From positions 1-64,000 of the forward strand of contig NZ_CP011786.1 of the NCBI RefSeq assembly GCF_001263395.1: a stretch of DNA of 64,000 nt. Reading direction: 5' to 3'. The notes below the pieces were generated by a model. It had not been told where the DNA came from, searched no databases, and saw only the letters and a list, made by a program, of their open reading frames with translations. Of this stretch, positions 1-9,866 are shown piece by piece. Position numbers and translations under genes: made by a program. This DNA comes from Bifidobacterium actinocoloniiforme DSM 22766. GTDB taxonomy: Bacteria; Actinomycetota; Actinomycetes; Actinomycetales; Bifidobacteriaceae. Position 1 is the stretch's first letter. Each line of letters starts with the position of its first letter.

Positions 1-1603
1 ACGAGTACTGGCTGGCGGGCGGGGTTCCCGGCGCCCCGCCCAGTTGGAAGCTGACGGTGTACGGGGTGGCGTACGTGTAACGCAGGGTGACCGTGCCGGA
101 CTGGTATCTGGGGTTGGCGATGTTGCCGTTCACGTCGAGGCCGTCGAGATGGTAGGCGACGGTCACGGTGACGGCGCCCGGGGCATGCGTGGGCACGTGC
201 ATGTCCCAGGCGCCGGTGGCGGGGTTGACGGTCTTCCGGGTGACGCTTGCCCCGTCGAACGTGACGCCGTCGATCACATACCGGGGCATGAGCACCGGCC
301 CGGGCTTGCTGTGGTCGTTGGTGGTGCCGTCGCCCAGCTGACCGAACCGGTTGTCTCCCCAGCTGTAGGTGTGGCCGTCCGAGCCGATGGCCAGGCTGTA
401 CCAGCCGCCTGTGCTGATTTGGGTGAAGGTCACGCCGGTTGGCGGGGTCACGAGCACGGGCCGGCCGCGGTTGGTGGGGGTGCCGTCGCCCAGCTGGCCG
501 AACTGGTTGTCTCCCCATGCGTAGGTGTTGCCGTTCGAGCCGATGGCCAAGCTTTGACCGTCGCCTGTGCTGATTTGGGTGAAGGTCACGCCGGTTGGCG
601 CGATCACTTGCGCGGGCGTGCTGCTGCGGTGTCGGGTGGTGTCGCCGTCGCCCAGTTCGCCGGCGCTGCTCCACCCCCATGCGTAGGTTTTGCCGTCCGA
701 GCCGAGGGCCAGGCTGTGCCAGCCGGACGCGTTGATTTGGTTGAAGCGCACGCCGGTTGGCGTGTTCACGCGCGCGGGCAGGCCGCGGTTGTTGGTGGTG
801 TTGTCGCCCAGCTGGCCGTAGTAGTTCCATCCCCAGGCGTACGTGTGGCCGTCCGAGCCGAGGGCCAGGCTGTGCCACATGCCTGCGTTGATTTGGGTGA
901 AGGTCACGCCGGTTGGCGTGTGCACGCGCACTGGTTTGTTGCTGTTGCTACCGGTTTCGTCGCCCAGCTGGCCGTAAGTGTTGTCTCCCCAGGCGTAGGT
1001 GTTGCCGTCCGAGCCGATGGCCAAGCTGTGCTCGCCGCCTGCGTTGATTTGGGTGAAGGTCACGCCGGTTGGCGTGTGCACGCGCACTGGTTTGTTGCTG
1101 TTGCTACCGGTTTCGTTGCCCAGCTGGCCGTGCTGGTTGTTTCCCCAGGCGTAGGTGTTGCCGTCCGTGCCGATCGCCAGGCTGTGATAGGTGCCCGCGT
1201 TGATTTGGGTGAAGCGCACGCCGGCTGGCGTGTGCACGCGTACGGGCTGGCTGTTCTGGGTGTTGCCGTCGCCCAGCTGGCCGTAAGTGTTGTATCCCCA
1301 GGCGTAGGTGTTGCCGTCCGAGCCGATCGCCAAGCTGTGCCAGCCGCCTGCGCTGATTCGGGTGAAGCGCACGTTGGTGGGCGGGGCTGGGGGTGTGAGG
1401 GTGGCGGTGGCGTCTTGGTTGGCGGGGCCTTTGGTGGGGGACAGGGTGAAGCCGTCCACGGTTTGCGAGGCGGGGGCTCCTGATCGGGTCAGGTGGTCGG
1501 GTTCAGCGCGGGCGGGTCGGATGCTGGAATTGACAGCCCCCCCCCCCAGGAGGATCATGGCCAGGGCCGCGAATGCGGCGCTGGCGGCGCGGAAACGACT
1601 CAT
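1..1603 (-). CDS. RCC1-repeat cell-surface protein, copy 1 (3' end beyond window edge)
   Basis: The protein starts at the ATG complementary to 1601-1603, preceded by GGAGGGGTG. It opens with a signal peptide (MSRFRAASAAFAALAMILL, then a Gly run, then a likely ARA|EP cleavage site). Seven RCC1-type modules of about 51-56 residues follow, each with HSLAIGSDGNTYAWG and GQLGDGT-like cores. A short beta domain comes next and the frame runs off the left edge. Copy 2 at 55.5-58.0 kb shows what probably lies beyond: an InlB-like repeat, further RCC1 modules and a sortase signal. RCC1 modules form beta-propellers, and extracellular ligand binding is an inference. Two neighbouring modules are almost identical. 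An 11-G tract in the signal-peptide codons is in frame here, so this copy reads as ON. It is transcribed divergently from the ABC exporter. The exact ligand and anchoring are not visible in this window. Confidence 0.85.
   Translation of the reverse strand, partial: MSRFRAASAAFAALAMILLGGGAVNSSIRPARAEPDHLTRSGAPASQTVDGFTLSPTKGPANQDATATLTPPAPPTNVRFTRISAGGWHSLAIGSDGNTYAWGYNTYGQLGDGNTQNSQPVRVHTPAGVRFTQINAGTYHSLAIGTDGNTYAWGNNQHGQLGNETGSNSNKPVRVHTPTGVTFTQINAGGEHSLAIGSDGNTYAWGDNTYGQLGDETGSNSNKPVRVHTPTGVTFTQINAGMWHSLALGSDGHTYAWGWNYYGQLGDNTTNNRGLPARVNTPTGVRFNQINASGWHSLALGSDGKTYAWGWSSAGELGDGDTTRHRSSTPAQVIAPTGVTFTQISTGDGQSLAIGSNGNTYAWGDNQFGQLGDGTPTNRGRPVLVTPPTGVTFTQISTGGWYSLAIGSDGHTYSWGDNRFGQLGDGTTNDHSKPGPVLMPRYVIDGVTFDGASVTRKTVNPATGAWDMHVPTHAPGAVTVTVAYHLDGLDVNGNIANPRYQSGTVTLRYTYATPYTVSFQLGGAPGTPPASQYS
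1537..1547 (-). repeat. Poly-G(11) tract inside signal peptide codons, copy 1 (in frame)
   Basis: Eleven consecutive C on the plus strand read as eleven G in the coding strand. They encode the Gly run just after the hydrophobic core of the signal peptide. With eleven bases the frame continues correctly into the mature protein. A gain or loss of one base would stop translation early, as expected for a slipped-strand phase switch. Confidence 0.85.
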
Positions 1604-1745
1604 CACCCCTCCAAAACAGGCCCAGGGGGCGCGACGTGGCGCCTGGGCCGTGACGAAACTCGCCTGTGTTGATTGCTGGTTGGGACGCGGCGGACCCGGC
1701 TCCCCGACCGATCCGAACGCGCGAAAACCCCTTCGCTGGCCTCCC

Positions 1746-1774
1746 AGTATAGCAGCCAAACCACTCAACAAAAA
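1746..1774 (-). promoter_or_regulatory. Putative promoter of RCC1 copy 1
   Basis: On the minus strand a TATACT -10 (1746-1751) lies 17 bases from a TTTTTG -35 (1769-1774). The same arrangement is conserved upstream of copy 2, where the -10 reads TACACT. The upstream regions of both copies are homologous over about 150 bases. The -35 is weak against TTGACA, so this is a prediction. Confidence 0.45.
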
Positions 1775-1852
1775 CGGGCAGGGGCGGGCCATGCGCGCTC
1801 CTTGCCCGGCTGTGAGTCCCAAGGGCGCGCCAGCCATTGGTAAGCTCTAAGC

Positions 1853-3343
1853 ATGATAGAGATTCAGCGGTTGACCAAGCGGTTTGGCGCGAAGAGAGCC
1901 ATCGACGGCGTGTCGTTCGTCGCTCAGGACGGCAAGGTCACTGGCTTCCTGGGGCCCAACGGGGCAGGCAAATCCACCACCATGCGCGCGGCCCTGGGGC
2001 TGATTCGACCGGACTCGGGCGTGGCCCTGATTGACGGGCGCCCCTTCGCTTCCATGCGTTCGCCCCTGCGCGAGGTGGGCGCCGTGCTGAACCCGCGCTC
2101 GGCCCACAAGGGGCGGACCGCCCGCGCCCACTTGCTGGCCCTGGCCCTGAGCAACGGCATTCCGGCGAAGCGGGTGGACCAGGTGATGGATATAGCCGGC
2201 CTCGCCTCCGTGGGCAAGACGAAGACGGGCGCCTTCTCCCTGGGCATGAGCCAGCGGCTCTCAATCGCGGCCGCCCTGCTGGGCGACCCTCACAATCTGA
2301 TTCTCGACGAACCGGTCAACGGGCTGGACCCGGAGGGCGTGGTTTGGGTGCGCCAGCTCTGCCGCTACTACGCCAGCCAGGGGCGGGCCGTGCTCCTAAG
2401 CTCCCACCTGATGAGTGAGGTGGCGCAAACCGCCGACGACCTGGTGATCATCGGGCGGGGGAGGGTACTGGAGCGCAGCTCGGTGGCCGACTTCCTCGCC
2501 AAGCACTCCACGCGCTCCGTCCGCATCGTCACGCCCGAAGCCGGCAGGCTGAGCGCCCTGCTGGACAACGCCACGCACGGGCAGGCGCATGTGGAGGCCC
2601 TGCCGGCCCAGAGCGCCCTGCCCGCTGGGGCGCAAGCCTTGCGGGTGACCGGCATCGATCTGGCGCGATTGGCGCGGCTGGTCGCAACCCATCAAATCGT
2701 GATTTACGAGCTCGCCCAGGAGCGGGCTTCGCTGGAGGAGGCCTACATGGCCCTGACCCGGGGTTCCGAGGAGTACCGCGCGGGTGGGCTCACCTGGCCT
2801 GGAGCTTCGGCTCCCGGGCCTGGGCTTGGGCCCGGGCCGTCAGCTGGCGGGCCTGGAGCTTGGGCACCGGGGCCTACACCTGGTCAGGGCGCTGCGCTCC
2901 CCGGGCCGGGGCGGGGCCGGCACGCGGCTCAGCCCACGGCTTGGACGCCGCTGATGCAAGGGCCATCCGCTCCGGTTGCGCCCGAGCTTGGAGGAGCTCC
3001 TGGCCGAGGTCGGAGTCGCGGAGACGCCCGCACCATGCGCCAGGGCGTCGCTCAAGCGCCCGGTCGGCACCGACGGCCAGGACCGCCCGTCGCCGCCAAC
3101 CCCGTCGCCACTAGTCCCGGCACGCCCAGCTCGGCCCGCCATCGCAAGCCCCAGGGCCAGTCCTTGCCGGGACTGGTCGCCGATCCCGAGGCCCCGGCCC
3201 ACTACCATGTGCCGCCCCTGCCCACTGCGGTGACCCAAACCGGGATAGCACGCCCGCAAACCGCCTGGCTGCAGGCGGCGCAAGGGCTGCGGTTTGGTGG
3301 GGTGAAAAGCCCTAACCGCTTGCAAGAAGGAGGCGCCCGGTGA
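1853..3343 (+). CDS. ABC transporter ATP-binding protein with Pro/Gly-rich C-terminal extension
   Basis: This is the ATPase of a two-gene ABC-2 type exporter. Visible motifs are Walker A GPNGAGKST (residues 34-42), a signature variant LGMSQRLS (about 130) and Walker B LILDEP (149-154), followed by the D-loop NGLD. The core resembles the BcrA/CcmA class of about 300 residues. The protein then continues for about 190 residues of Pro, Gly, Ala and Arg-rich low-complexity sequence, which is unusual for this family. Its stop overlaps the GTG start of the permease (GTGA), so the two are translationally coupled. The substrate is unknown; related exporters move peptides, lipids or drugs. The promoter region is shared divergently with RCC1 copy 1. 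Confidence 0.85.
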   Translation: MIEIQRLTKRFGAKRAIDGVSFVAQDGKVTGFLGPNGAGKSTTMRAALGLIRPDSGVALIDGRPFASMRSPLREVGAVLNPRSAHKGRTARAHLLALALSNGIPAKRVDQVMDIAGLASVGKTKTGAFSLGMSQRLSIAAALLGDPHNLILDEPVNGLDPEGVVWVRQLCRYYASQGRAVLLSSHLMSEVAQTADDLVIIGRGRVLERSSVADFLAKHSTRSVRIVTPEAGRLSALLDNATHGQAHVEALPAQSALPAGAQALRVTGIDLARLARLVATHQIVIYELAQERASLEEAYMALTRGSEEYRAGGLTWPGASAPGPGLGPGPSAGGPGAWAPGPTPGQGAALPGPGRGRHAAQPTAWTPLMQGPSAPVAPELGGAPGRGRSRGDARTMRQGVAQAPGRHRRPGPPVAANPVATSPGTPSSARHRKPQGQSLPGLVADPEAPAHYHVPPLPTAVTQTGIARPQTAWLQAAQGLRFGGVKSPNRLQEGGAR

Positions 3344-4602
3344 GACGCGCCGCAGCACATACCCGTCCCCTGCACGCAGCTGCGGTCGCAGGGCCGGCCG
3401 ACAGGCCGGTTTCCGAGGCGGTCCCCAGGCCGTCGGCAGCGCCCGCGGCGCCTGGACTGGGGGTCGGCGGACGCCAGGCCGTAAACCGACCCATTCCTGA
3501 TGTTTCGCCCATGAGCATGGCTCCGATGCATGTTCAACCCCGGCCGCAGGCCGCCGCTCAGACCGCCTCCCGTGTTTCCCCTGGAGCCTTCGGGCGGGTC
3601 CCTATGCAGGCTCCGAGCCAAGGCCCGGACCAAGGTCCTGCGCAGGGTTCGGGTCGGATTCCCGCCCAGATGCCGGCGCGGGGCTCAGCATGGGCGCGGG
3701 CGCGGGGCCAGGCTCAGCCAGCGAGCCAAGGCGCTGCCGGGCCGGTCTACCAGGTGAGCCTGATGCACAGCGTCAAGAGCGAATTCGTCAAACTGACCTC
3801 GCTGGTCTCCACCTGGATCCTACTGGCCATCAACCTGGTCCTCCTGCCCTTGGGCGGCGGCATGAGCGCCTGGGCCCTGAAGATCATGGCGGGGACCAAT
3901 CCGAAGAACGGTAAACCGCTCGCCGTCCCCGCCCCCGTGGGCTGGGACGACCTGTGGACCAGCGTCAGCTCCATGACTGGCACCTGCGTAATCGTGATGG
4001 GCGTTTTCGGGGTCATGGCCGTCACCGCCGAGTTCACCACGTCCTCGGTGGACTCCACCCTGTCCGCTAACCCTCACCGGGGGATGATGGTGGGCGCCAA
4101 GGCGGTCGTCGCCGCCGCGCTCGCCTGGGCCTCCAGCCAAATCGGCGTCCTGCTCTCGCTGGGCCTGACCCGCCTGGTCCTTTCCCCGCTCGCCCTCACC
4201 CCCCTGGGCGAGGGGCGAGGCGCCCTGCCTTGGGTCAGCCTCTTGGGCGCACCGGCCCTGATCGGCGCGTTCACCGTGCTCGCTGTGGGCCTCGGCGCCC
4301 TGTGCCGGTCCACGGTGGCCGGAGTCGTCGTGCTGATCGGCTTGCAGATGGTCCTGCCGGGCCTGCTGAGCGTCTTCTCCTCCATCAGCCGCTTGCTGAA
4401 TTGGATGGGCACCATCGCCAGCCTGCTGCCGACCCAGCTGATCAGTGACTGCCTTGCGGCCGGCCTCAACCAGCCATCAGGCTCGGCCGTCCCTGGCGTC
4501 TTCCACCCCTCCTGGTGGCAGTCGGGCCTGATCATGCTGGTCTGGGCGGCCGCCTTCTACACCGCCGGTCTGGTCGCTATGCGCAGCCGGGACATCAAGT
4601 AG
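3340..4602 (+). CDS. ABC-2 type transporter permease with Pro/Gln-rich N-terminal extension
   Basis: The membrane partner of the preceding ATPase. The GTG start is supported by a strong AAGGAGGCG seven bases upstream and by the GTGA overlap with the ATPase stop. The first ~140 residues are a Pro/Ala/Gln/Gly-rich, probably disordered cytoplasmic segment. The conserved part begins near [13 protein letters not shown], followed by about six hydrophobic segments typical of ABC-2 permeases (start near residue 155, then around 215, 250, 305, 325 and the C-terminus). A downstream ATG near 3763 would give a conventional permease, but it has no better ribosome binding site. Matching disordered tails on ATPase and permease suggest they may interact, which is inference. 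Confidence 0.8.
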   Translation: MRRAAAHTRPLHAAAVAGPADRPVSEAVPRPSAAPAAPGLGVGGRQAVNRPIPDVSPMSMAPMHVQPRPQAAAQTASRVSPGAFGRVPMQAPSQGPDQGPAQGSGRIPAQMPARGSAWARARGQAQPASQGAAGPVYQVSLMHSVKSEFVKLTSLVSTWILLAINLVLLPLGGGMSAWALKIMAGTNPKNGKPLAVPAPVGWDDLWTSVSSMTGTCVIVMGVFGVMAVTAEFTTSSVDSTLSANPHRGMMVGAKAVVAAALAWASSQIGVLLSLGLTRLVLSPLALTPLGEGRGALPWVSLLGAPALIGAFTVLAVGLGALCRSTVAGVVVLIGLQMVLPGLLSVFSSISRLLNWMGTIASLLPTQLISDCLAAGLNQPSGSAVPGVFHPSWWQSGLIMLVWAAAFYTAGLVAMRSRDIK

Positions 4603-4669
4603 ACCAAGGGGTTTGCGACTTTCGGTCCAGCCCGTGCGCGTGTCAGCCGAAACGCATAGTATGGGAGCT

Positions 4670-4966
4670 ATGCCTACATTTACACGCGAACAGATCGAGC
4701 ACTTGGGCGACCTGGCCCGAATCGCCCTGACCGACGAGGAGATAGAGCGCCTCAAGGGCGAGCTCAACGTCATAGCAGAGTCCATCGCCAAGGTGCAGGA
4801 AGTGGCCGGTGACGACGTGCCGCCCACAGCCAACCCGATTCCGTTGGAGGCCTACCTGCGGCCCGACGAGCCCGAGGAGCCCCTGACCCAGGCCGAAGCC
4901 CTCGCGGGCGCGCCCAAGGCCGAGGCGGGCATGTTCGTGGCCCCGCGCATCCTAGGGGAGGAGTGA
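4670..4966 (+). CDS. gatC: Asp-tRNA(Asn)/Glu-tRNA(Gln) amidotransferase subunit C
   Basis: A 98-residue GatC beginning [20 protein letters not shown], the conserved family N-terminus. The ATG at 4670 is preferred over an upstream in-frame start because the family begins here and GGGAG precedes it. GatC stabilises the GatA-GatB heterodimer that amidates misacylated tRNA in the cytoplasm. It is the first gene of gatCAB, with three bases to gatA. No glnS is seen in the window, and the complex is expected to supply Gln-tRNA and/or Asn-tRNA. Confidence 0.95.
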   Translation: MPTFTREQIEHLGDLARIALTDEEIERLKGELNVIAESIAKVQEVAGDDVPPTANPIPLEAYLRPDEPEEPLTQAEALAGAPKAEAGMFVAPRILGEE

Positions 4967-4969
4967 GCG

Positions 4970-6508
<1,539 letters not shown>

Positions 6509-6529
6509 GCATCGGAAGGAATCCATACA

Positions 6530-8026
6530 ATGGCTGAGAAACTGATGAAGTACGCCGATGCCGTGGCCAAGTACGAGCCCGTCTTCGGCCTGGAAGTCCA
6601 CGTGGAGCTGAGCACCAACACCAAGCTCTTCTGCCCCGCCCATATCGAGTTCGGCGGCGAGCCCAACTCGCAGCTGACCCCGGTCTCCCTAGGCCTTCCC
6701 GGTTCCCTGCCGGTGGTCAACAAGAAGGCCATAGACTACGCGGTCAAGCTGGGCCTGGCCCTGCACTGCGATATAGCCGAGTGGAGCCAGTTCGCGCGCA
6801 AGAACTACTTCTACCCGGACATGCCCCGCGACTACCAGATCTCGCAATACGACAAGCCCCTGAACGGCGAAGGCTACCTGGACGTGGAGCTGGACGACGG
6901 CTCCATCTTCCGGATGGACATCGAGCGGGCGCACGTCGAGGACGATGCCGGTAAGAACACCCATGTGGGCGGTTCCGACGGCCGCATCGAGGGCGCTGAC
7001 CACTCGCTGGTGGACTACAACCGCGCAGGCGTGCCCCTGGTCGAGATCGTGACCAAGCCCATCGAAGGCGCAGGCGCGCGCACCCCTGAGGTGGCGGGCG
7101 CATACGTACGGGCCATCCGCGACATCGTGCGAGCCTTGGGCATCTCCCACGCCCGCATGGAGCAGGGCAACATGCGCGCCGACGTGAACGTGTCCCTGCA
7201 CAAGCCGGGCGAGCCCCTGGGCACCAGGTCCGAGACCAAGAACGTCAACACCTTCAAGGGCATCGAGAAGACGCTGACCTACGAGATTCGCCGGCAGGCC
7301 GCGATTCTGGAGGACGGCGGCGAGATCCTGCAGGAGACCCGCCATTGGGACGAGGCCAAGCAGGCCACGGCTGGCGGGCGCGTCAAGTCCGACGCGAACG
7401 ATTACCGCTACTTCCCCGACCCCGACCTGGTGATGGTGCATGTGACGCGCGAGCACATCGAGGAGCTGGCCAAGGACCTGCCCGAGATGCCGCGCGAGCG
7501 CCGGGCTCGACTCAAGCAGGAGTGGGGCTTCACCGACCTGCAGATGCGTGACGCGGTCAATGCCGACGCCCTGGACTTGATCGAGGAGACCATCGAAGCC
7601 GGGGCCAGCCCGTCCGGCGCCCGCAAGTGGTGGATGGGCGAAATCTCACGCGAGGCCAACGAACGGGGCGTGAGCCTGCAAGAGCTGCCGATCGGCCCCC
7701 AGGACGTGGCCGAGGTGGAAGGGCTGATCCAGTCAGGCAAGCTCAACGACAAACTGGCCAAGCAGACCGTCTCCGGGGTGCTGGCTGGCGAAGGCAAGCC
7801 GGCTGAGGTCGTGGCCAAGCACGGCTACCAGGTGGTCTCCGATGACGGAGCGCTCGAGGCGGCCGTTGATGAGGCGCTGAAGGCCAACCCAGACATCGCT
7901 GCCAAGCTCAAGTCCGGCAACATGAAGCCCATGGGCGCCATCATCGGCGCGGTCATGCGCGCCACCAAGGGCCAGGCCGACGCCAAGGCGGTCAGCAAGA
8001 TTGTGATGCAGCGCATCGCAAAGTGA
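6530..8026 (+). CDS. gatB: Asp-tRNA(Asn)/Glu-tRNA(Gln) amidotransferase subunit B
   Basis: A 498-residue GatB. The N-terminal part ([18 protein letters not shown]) is the conserved ATP and Mg-binding kinase-like cradle that activates the misacylated tRNA. The C-terminal YqeY-like tail domain ends in [14 protein letters not shown] precedes the start. It completes gatCAB. A GC-rich imperfect hairpin follows the stop near 8035-8070 and may end the operon. Confidence 0.97.
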   Translation: MAEKLMKYADAVAKYEPVFGLEVHVELSTNTKLFCPAHIEFGGEPNSQLTPVSLGLPGSLPVVNKKAIDYAVKLGLALHCDIAEWSQFARKNYFYPDMPRDYQISQYDKPLNGEGYLDVELDDGSIFRMDIERAHVEDDAGKNTHVGGSDGRIEGADHSLVDYNRAGVPLVEIVTKPIEGAGARTPEVAGAYVRAIRDIVRALGISHARMEQGNMRADVNVSLHKPGEPLGTRSETKNVNTFKGIEKTLTYEIRRQAAILEDGGEILQETRHWDEAKQATAGGRVKSDANDYRYFPDPDLVMVHVTREHIEELAKDLPEMPRERRARLKQEWGFTDLQMRDAVNADALDLIEETIEAGASPSGARKWWMGEISREANERGVSLQELPIGPQDVAEVEGLIQSGKLNDKLAKQTVSGVLAGEGKPAEVVAKHGYQVVSDDGALEAAVDEALKANPDIAAKLKSGNMKPMGAIIGAVMRATKGQADAKAVSKIVMQRIAK

Positions 8027-8117
8027 AGACGCCCCCGCGCGCTCCCCGATGGTCGTGAGGGGCGCGCTGGACTGTCAGCCGCCCGCCCCTAGGGGTGGCG
8101 GTTTTGGAGGTGACAAG

Positions 8118-9419
8118 ATGTCGGGTGCGGACGCGCGCGGGGTCCTACAGGAGCCGGAGGGTCGGCAGGTCGAGCGGGAGTTGCCCAGCCGGATTGACAT
8201 CCCCTATATCAACGGGGAGATGGTCCACCTGCGCCCGGCGACGATCGCTGATTTGACGCGCATGGATGAGTTGCAGGCTTTTTACAACTCCACGGGAATC
8301 ACCGGCAAGGGGCCCGAGGCCGAGCGGGCGGTCGTCAACGCCTGGGTACGTCGGTCGGTGGCCTGGTCCAAGGGCCAGACGCCGCGCGAATCCGGTGTGG
8401 GCGATCCTGAATCCAGGCGTACGGTGGCCTGGGCCATGATCACCGAGGCCGACCACGACAAGGACGGGGCCACCGACGCAAGCGCCACCGATGGCGTCAT
8501 CGGCATGATTTTCCTGATTGACGTCGACGGCTGGTCGCGCTCGGCCCGCATCCAGGTAGTCTTGGGCAGGGACTACCGGGGTCGGGGTTACTCTCGCGAC
8601 GCCATGCCCAGGGTGATGACCTACGGCTACGCAGCCCGGCCCGCAGGCTTAGGCCTGCACCGCATCTGGGTGGCCGTGCCGGAGAAGAACACCCGCTCGA
8701 TTTCCGTCTACCAATCCCTGGGATTCATGGTCTCAGGCACCTCCCGTGACGCCCTGTGGGACGAGCAGGGCGGCAAGTACCAGGACCAGATAGTCATGGA
8801 TGCACTGGTCGACGAATACGATCCCATCCGCTCCCTGGACGCTTTCGGAATGCACGTGATTGAGGGCAACCCCGGCGTGGCCGAGGCGCTGGTCAACCAC
8901 CGACGGGCCCTGGAGTCCGGTGAGGTGGCGGACCTCGCGGTCGAGGAGGCCGTGGCGCAGTCCGAGGAAGAACGCCGGAAGGCCAGGCGGGCGCAACTAG
9001 CGGGCGCCAAGGCCAGGGCGCGCGCCAAAGCCGAAGCGGGGGCGGAAGCTGAAGCTGAAGCGGACGCCCAAGCCCGCGTCCCAGGTCAGGACCAACTCCA
9101 AGCGCAGGAGAGCACGCAGACCAGCGGGTCTGGGGACGATGGGGCTGCGGGCGTCGAGGCTGAGCTAAGCGGGGGCGACCCTCAGGCCACCGTCCAGGAG
9201 CCTGGCCGGGAGCGGTCCGCCGCCCCCGAAGAGGGCGGGCAAGAGACGACGGGCTCGGGGGAGCCTCAAGAGGAGCCAGGGGAGCCAGTGGAACCGGCGT
9301 CGCAAGACGACGCCACCACCTGGGCTTATTCGGACTCCAGCCGAAAGAAGGGCTCCAAGCAGGCCTGGTGGCGCAACTTGGGCCACGGCGGCAAGCGAAA
9401 CGCGGGAGGCAAGAGTTGA
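8118..9419 (+). CDS. GNAT-family N-acetyltransferase with long charged C-terminal tail
   Basis: The ATG at 8118 is chosen because GGAGGTGAC lies just upstream; an earlier in-frame start has no such site. Residues about 30-230 resemble a RimJ/RimL-type GNAT domain: MVHLRPATIADL at its start, an acetyl-CoA loop around GRDYRGRGYSRDAM, and AARPAGLGLHRIWVAV...NTRSISVYQSLGFM near its end. The remaining ~170 residues are Glu/Ala/Gln-rich low complexity and end in a basic cluster (SSRKKGSKQAWWRNLG). The tail looks disordered. The substrate is unknown. The stop overlaps the TTG start of the DUF2469 gene. Confidence 0.75.
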   Translation: MSGADARGVLQEPEGRQVERELPSRIDIPYINGEMVHLRPATIADLTRMDELQAFYNSTGITGKGPEAERAVVNAWVRRSVAWSKGQTPRESGVGDPESRRTVAWAMITEADHDKDGATDASATDGVIGMIFLIDVDGWSRSARIQVVLGRDYRGRGYSRDAMPRVMTYGYAARPAGLGLHRIWVAVPEKNTRSISVYQSLGFMVSGTSRDALWDEQGGKYQDQIVMDALVDEYDPIRSLDAFGMHVIEGNPGVAEALVNHRRALESGEVADLAVEEAVAQSEEERRKARRAQLAGAKARARAKAEAGAEAEAEADAQARVPGQDQLQAQESTQTSGSGDDGAAGVEAELSGGDPQATVQEPGRERSAAPEEGGQETTGSGEPQEEPGEPVEPASQDDATTWAYSDSSRKKGSKQAWWRNLGHGGKRNAGGKS

Positions 9420-9727
9420 GCGCTGAGGATTTAGACAACTACGAGACCGACGCCGAGCTGGCCCTCTACCGGGAGTACCGTGACGTCATCAAGCTCTTCA
9501 CCTACGTGGTGGAGACCGAGCGGCGCTTCTACCTGGCGAACAAGGTGGATTTCAATGTGCGCTCCGCCGGTCAAGACGTCTATTTCGACGTGCAGCTGAC
9601 CGATGCCTGGGTTTGGGACGTCTACCGTTCCTCCCGTTTCGTCAAGAAAGTGCGCATCGTTACCTTCAAAGACGTGAACGTGGAAGAAGTGCAGAAAAGC
9701 GACATCGACATACCTGACTCGCTGTAG
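9416..9727 (+). CDS. DUF2469 family protein
   Basis: A 103-residue protein starting at TTG (MSAEDLDNYETDAELALYRE), with GGGAGG eight bases upstream and a TTGA overlap with the previous stop. The sequence carries the features of DUF2469: YREYRDVIKLF, YVVETERRFYLAN, DAWVWDVYRSSRFVK and VTFKDVNVEE. The family is small, strongly conserved in Actinobacteria and of unknown function. A longer upstream reading from 9368 would lie wholly inside the GNAT gene and is not favoured. Confidence 0.9.
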   Translation: MSAEDLDNYETDAELALYREYRDVIKLFTYVVETERRFYLANKVDFNVRSAGQDVYFDVQLTDAWVWDVYRSSRFVKKVRIVTFKDVNVEEVQKSDIDIPDSL

Positions 9728-9866
9728 GTGCTGCTAACGTGGCCCAATGTACGTTTTTCGGTCTATGCAGGCTCTTCAATCGGTGAGAGTATCGTAAGAC
9801 CGTCCAACAACCGGCCTACAAGGCTGGTGAGCGTACGCCGTGCCATGCTTTTCAGGAGGTCAACAT

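Noticed and set aside
44-1483. Long plus-strand open frame opposite RCC1 copy 1
   Set aside because: It is the shadow of the repeat gene: the minus strand gives the RCC1 motifs, a signal peptide and a ribosome site.
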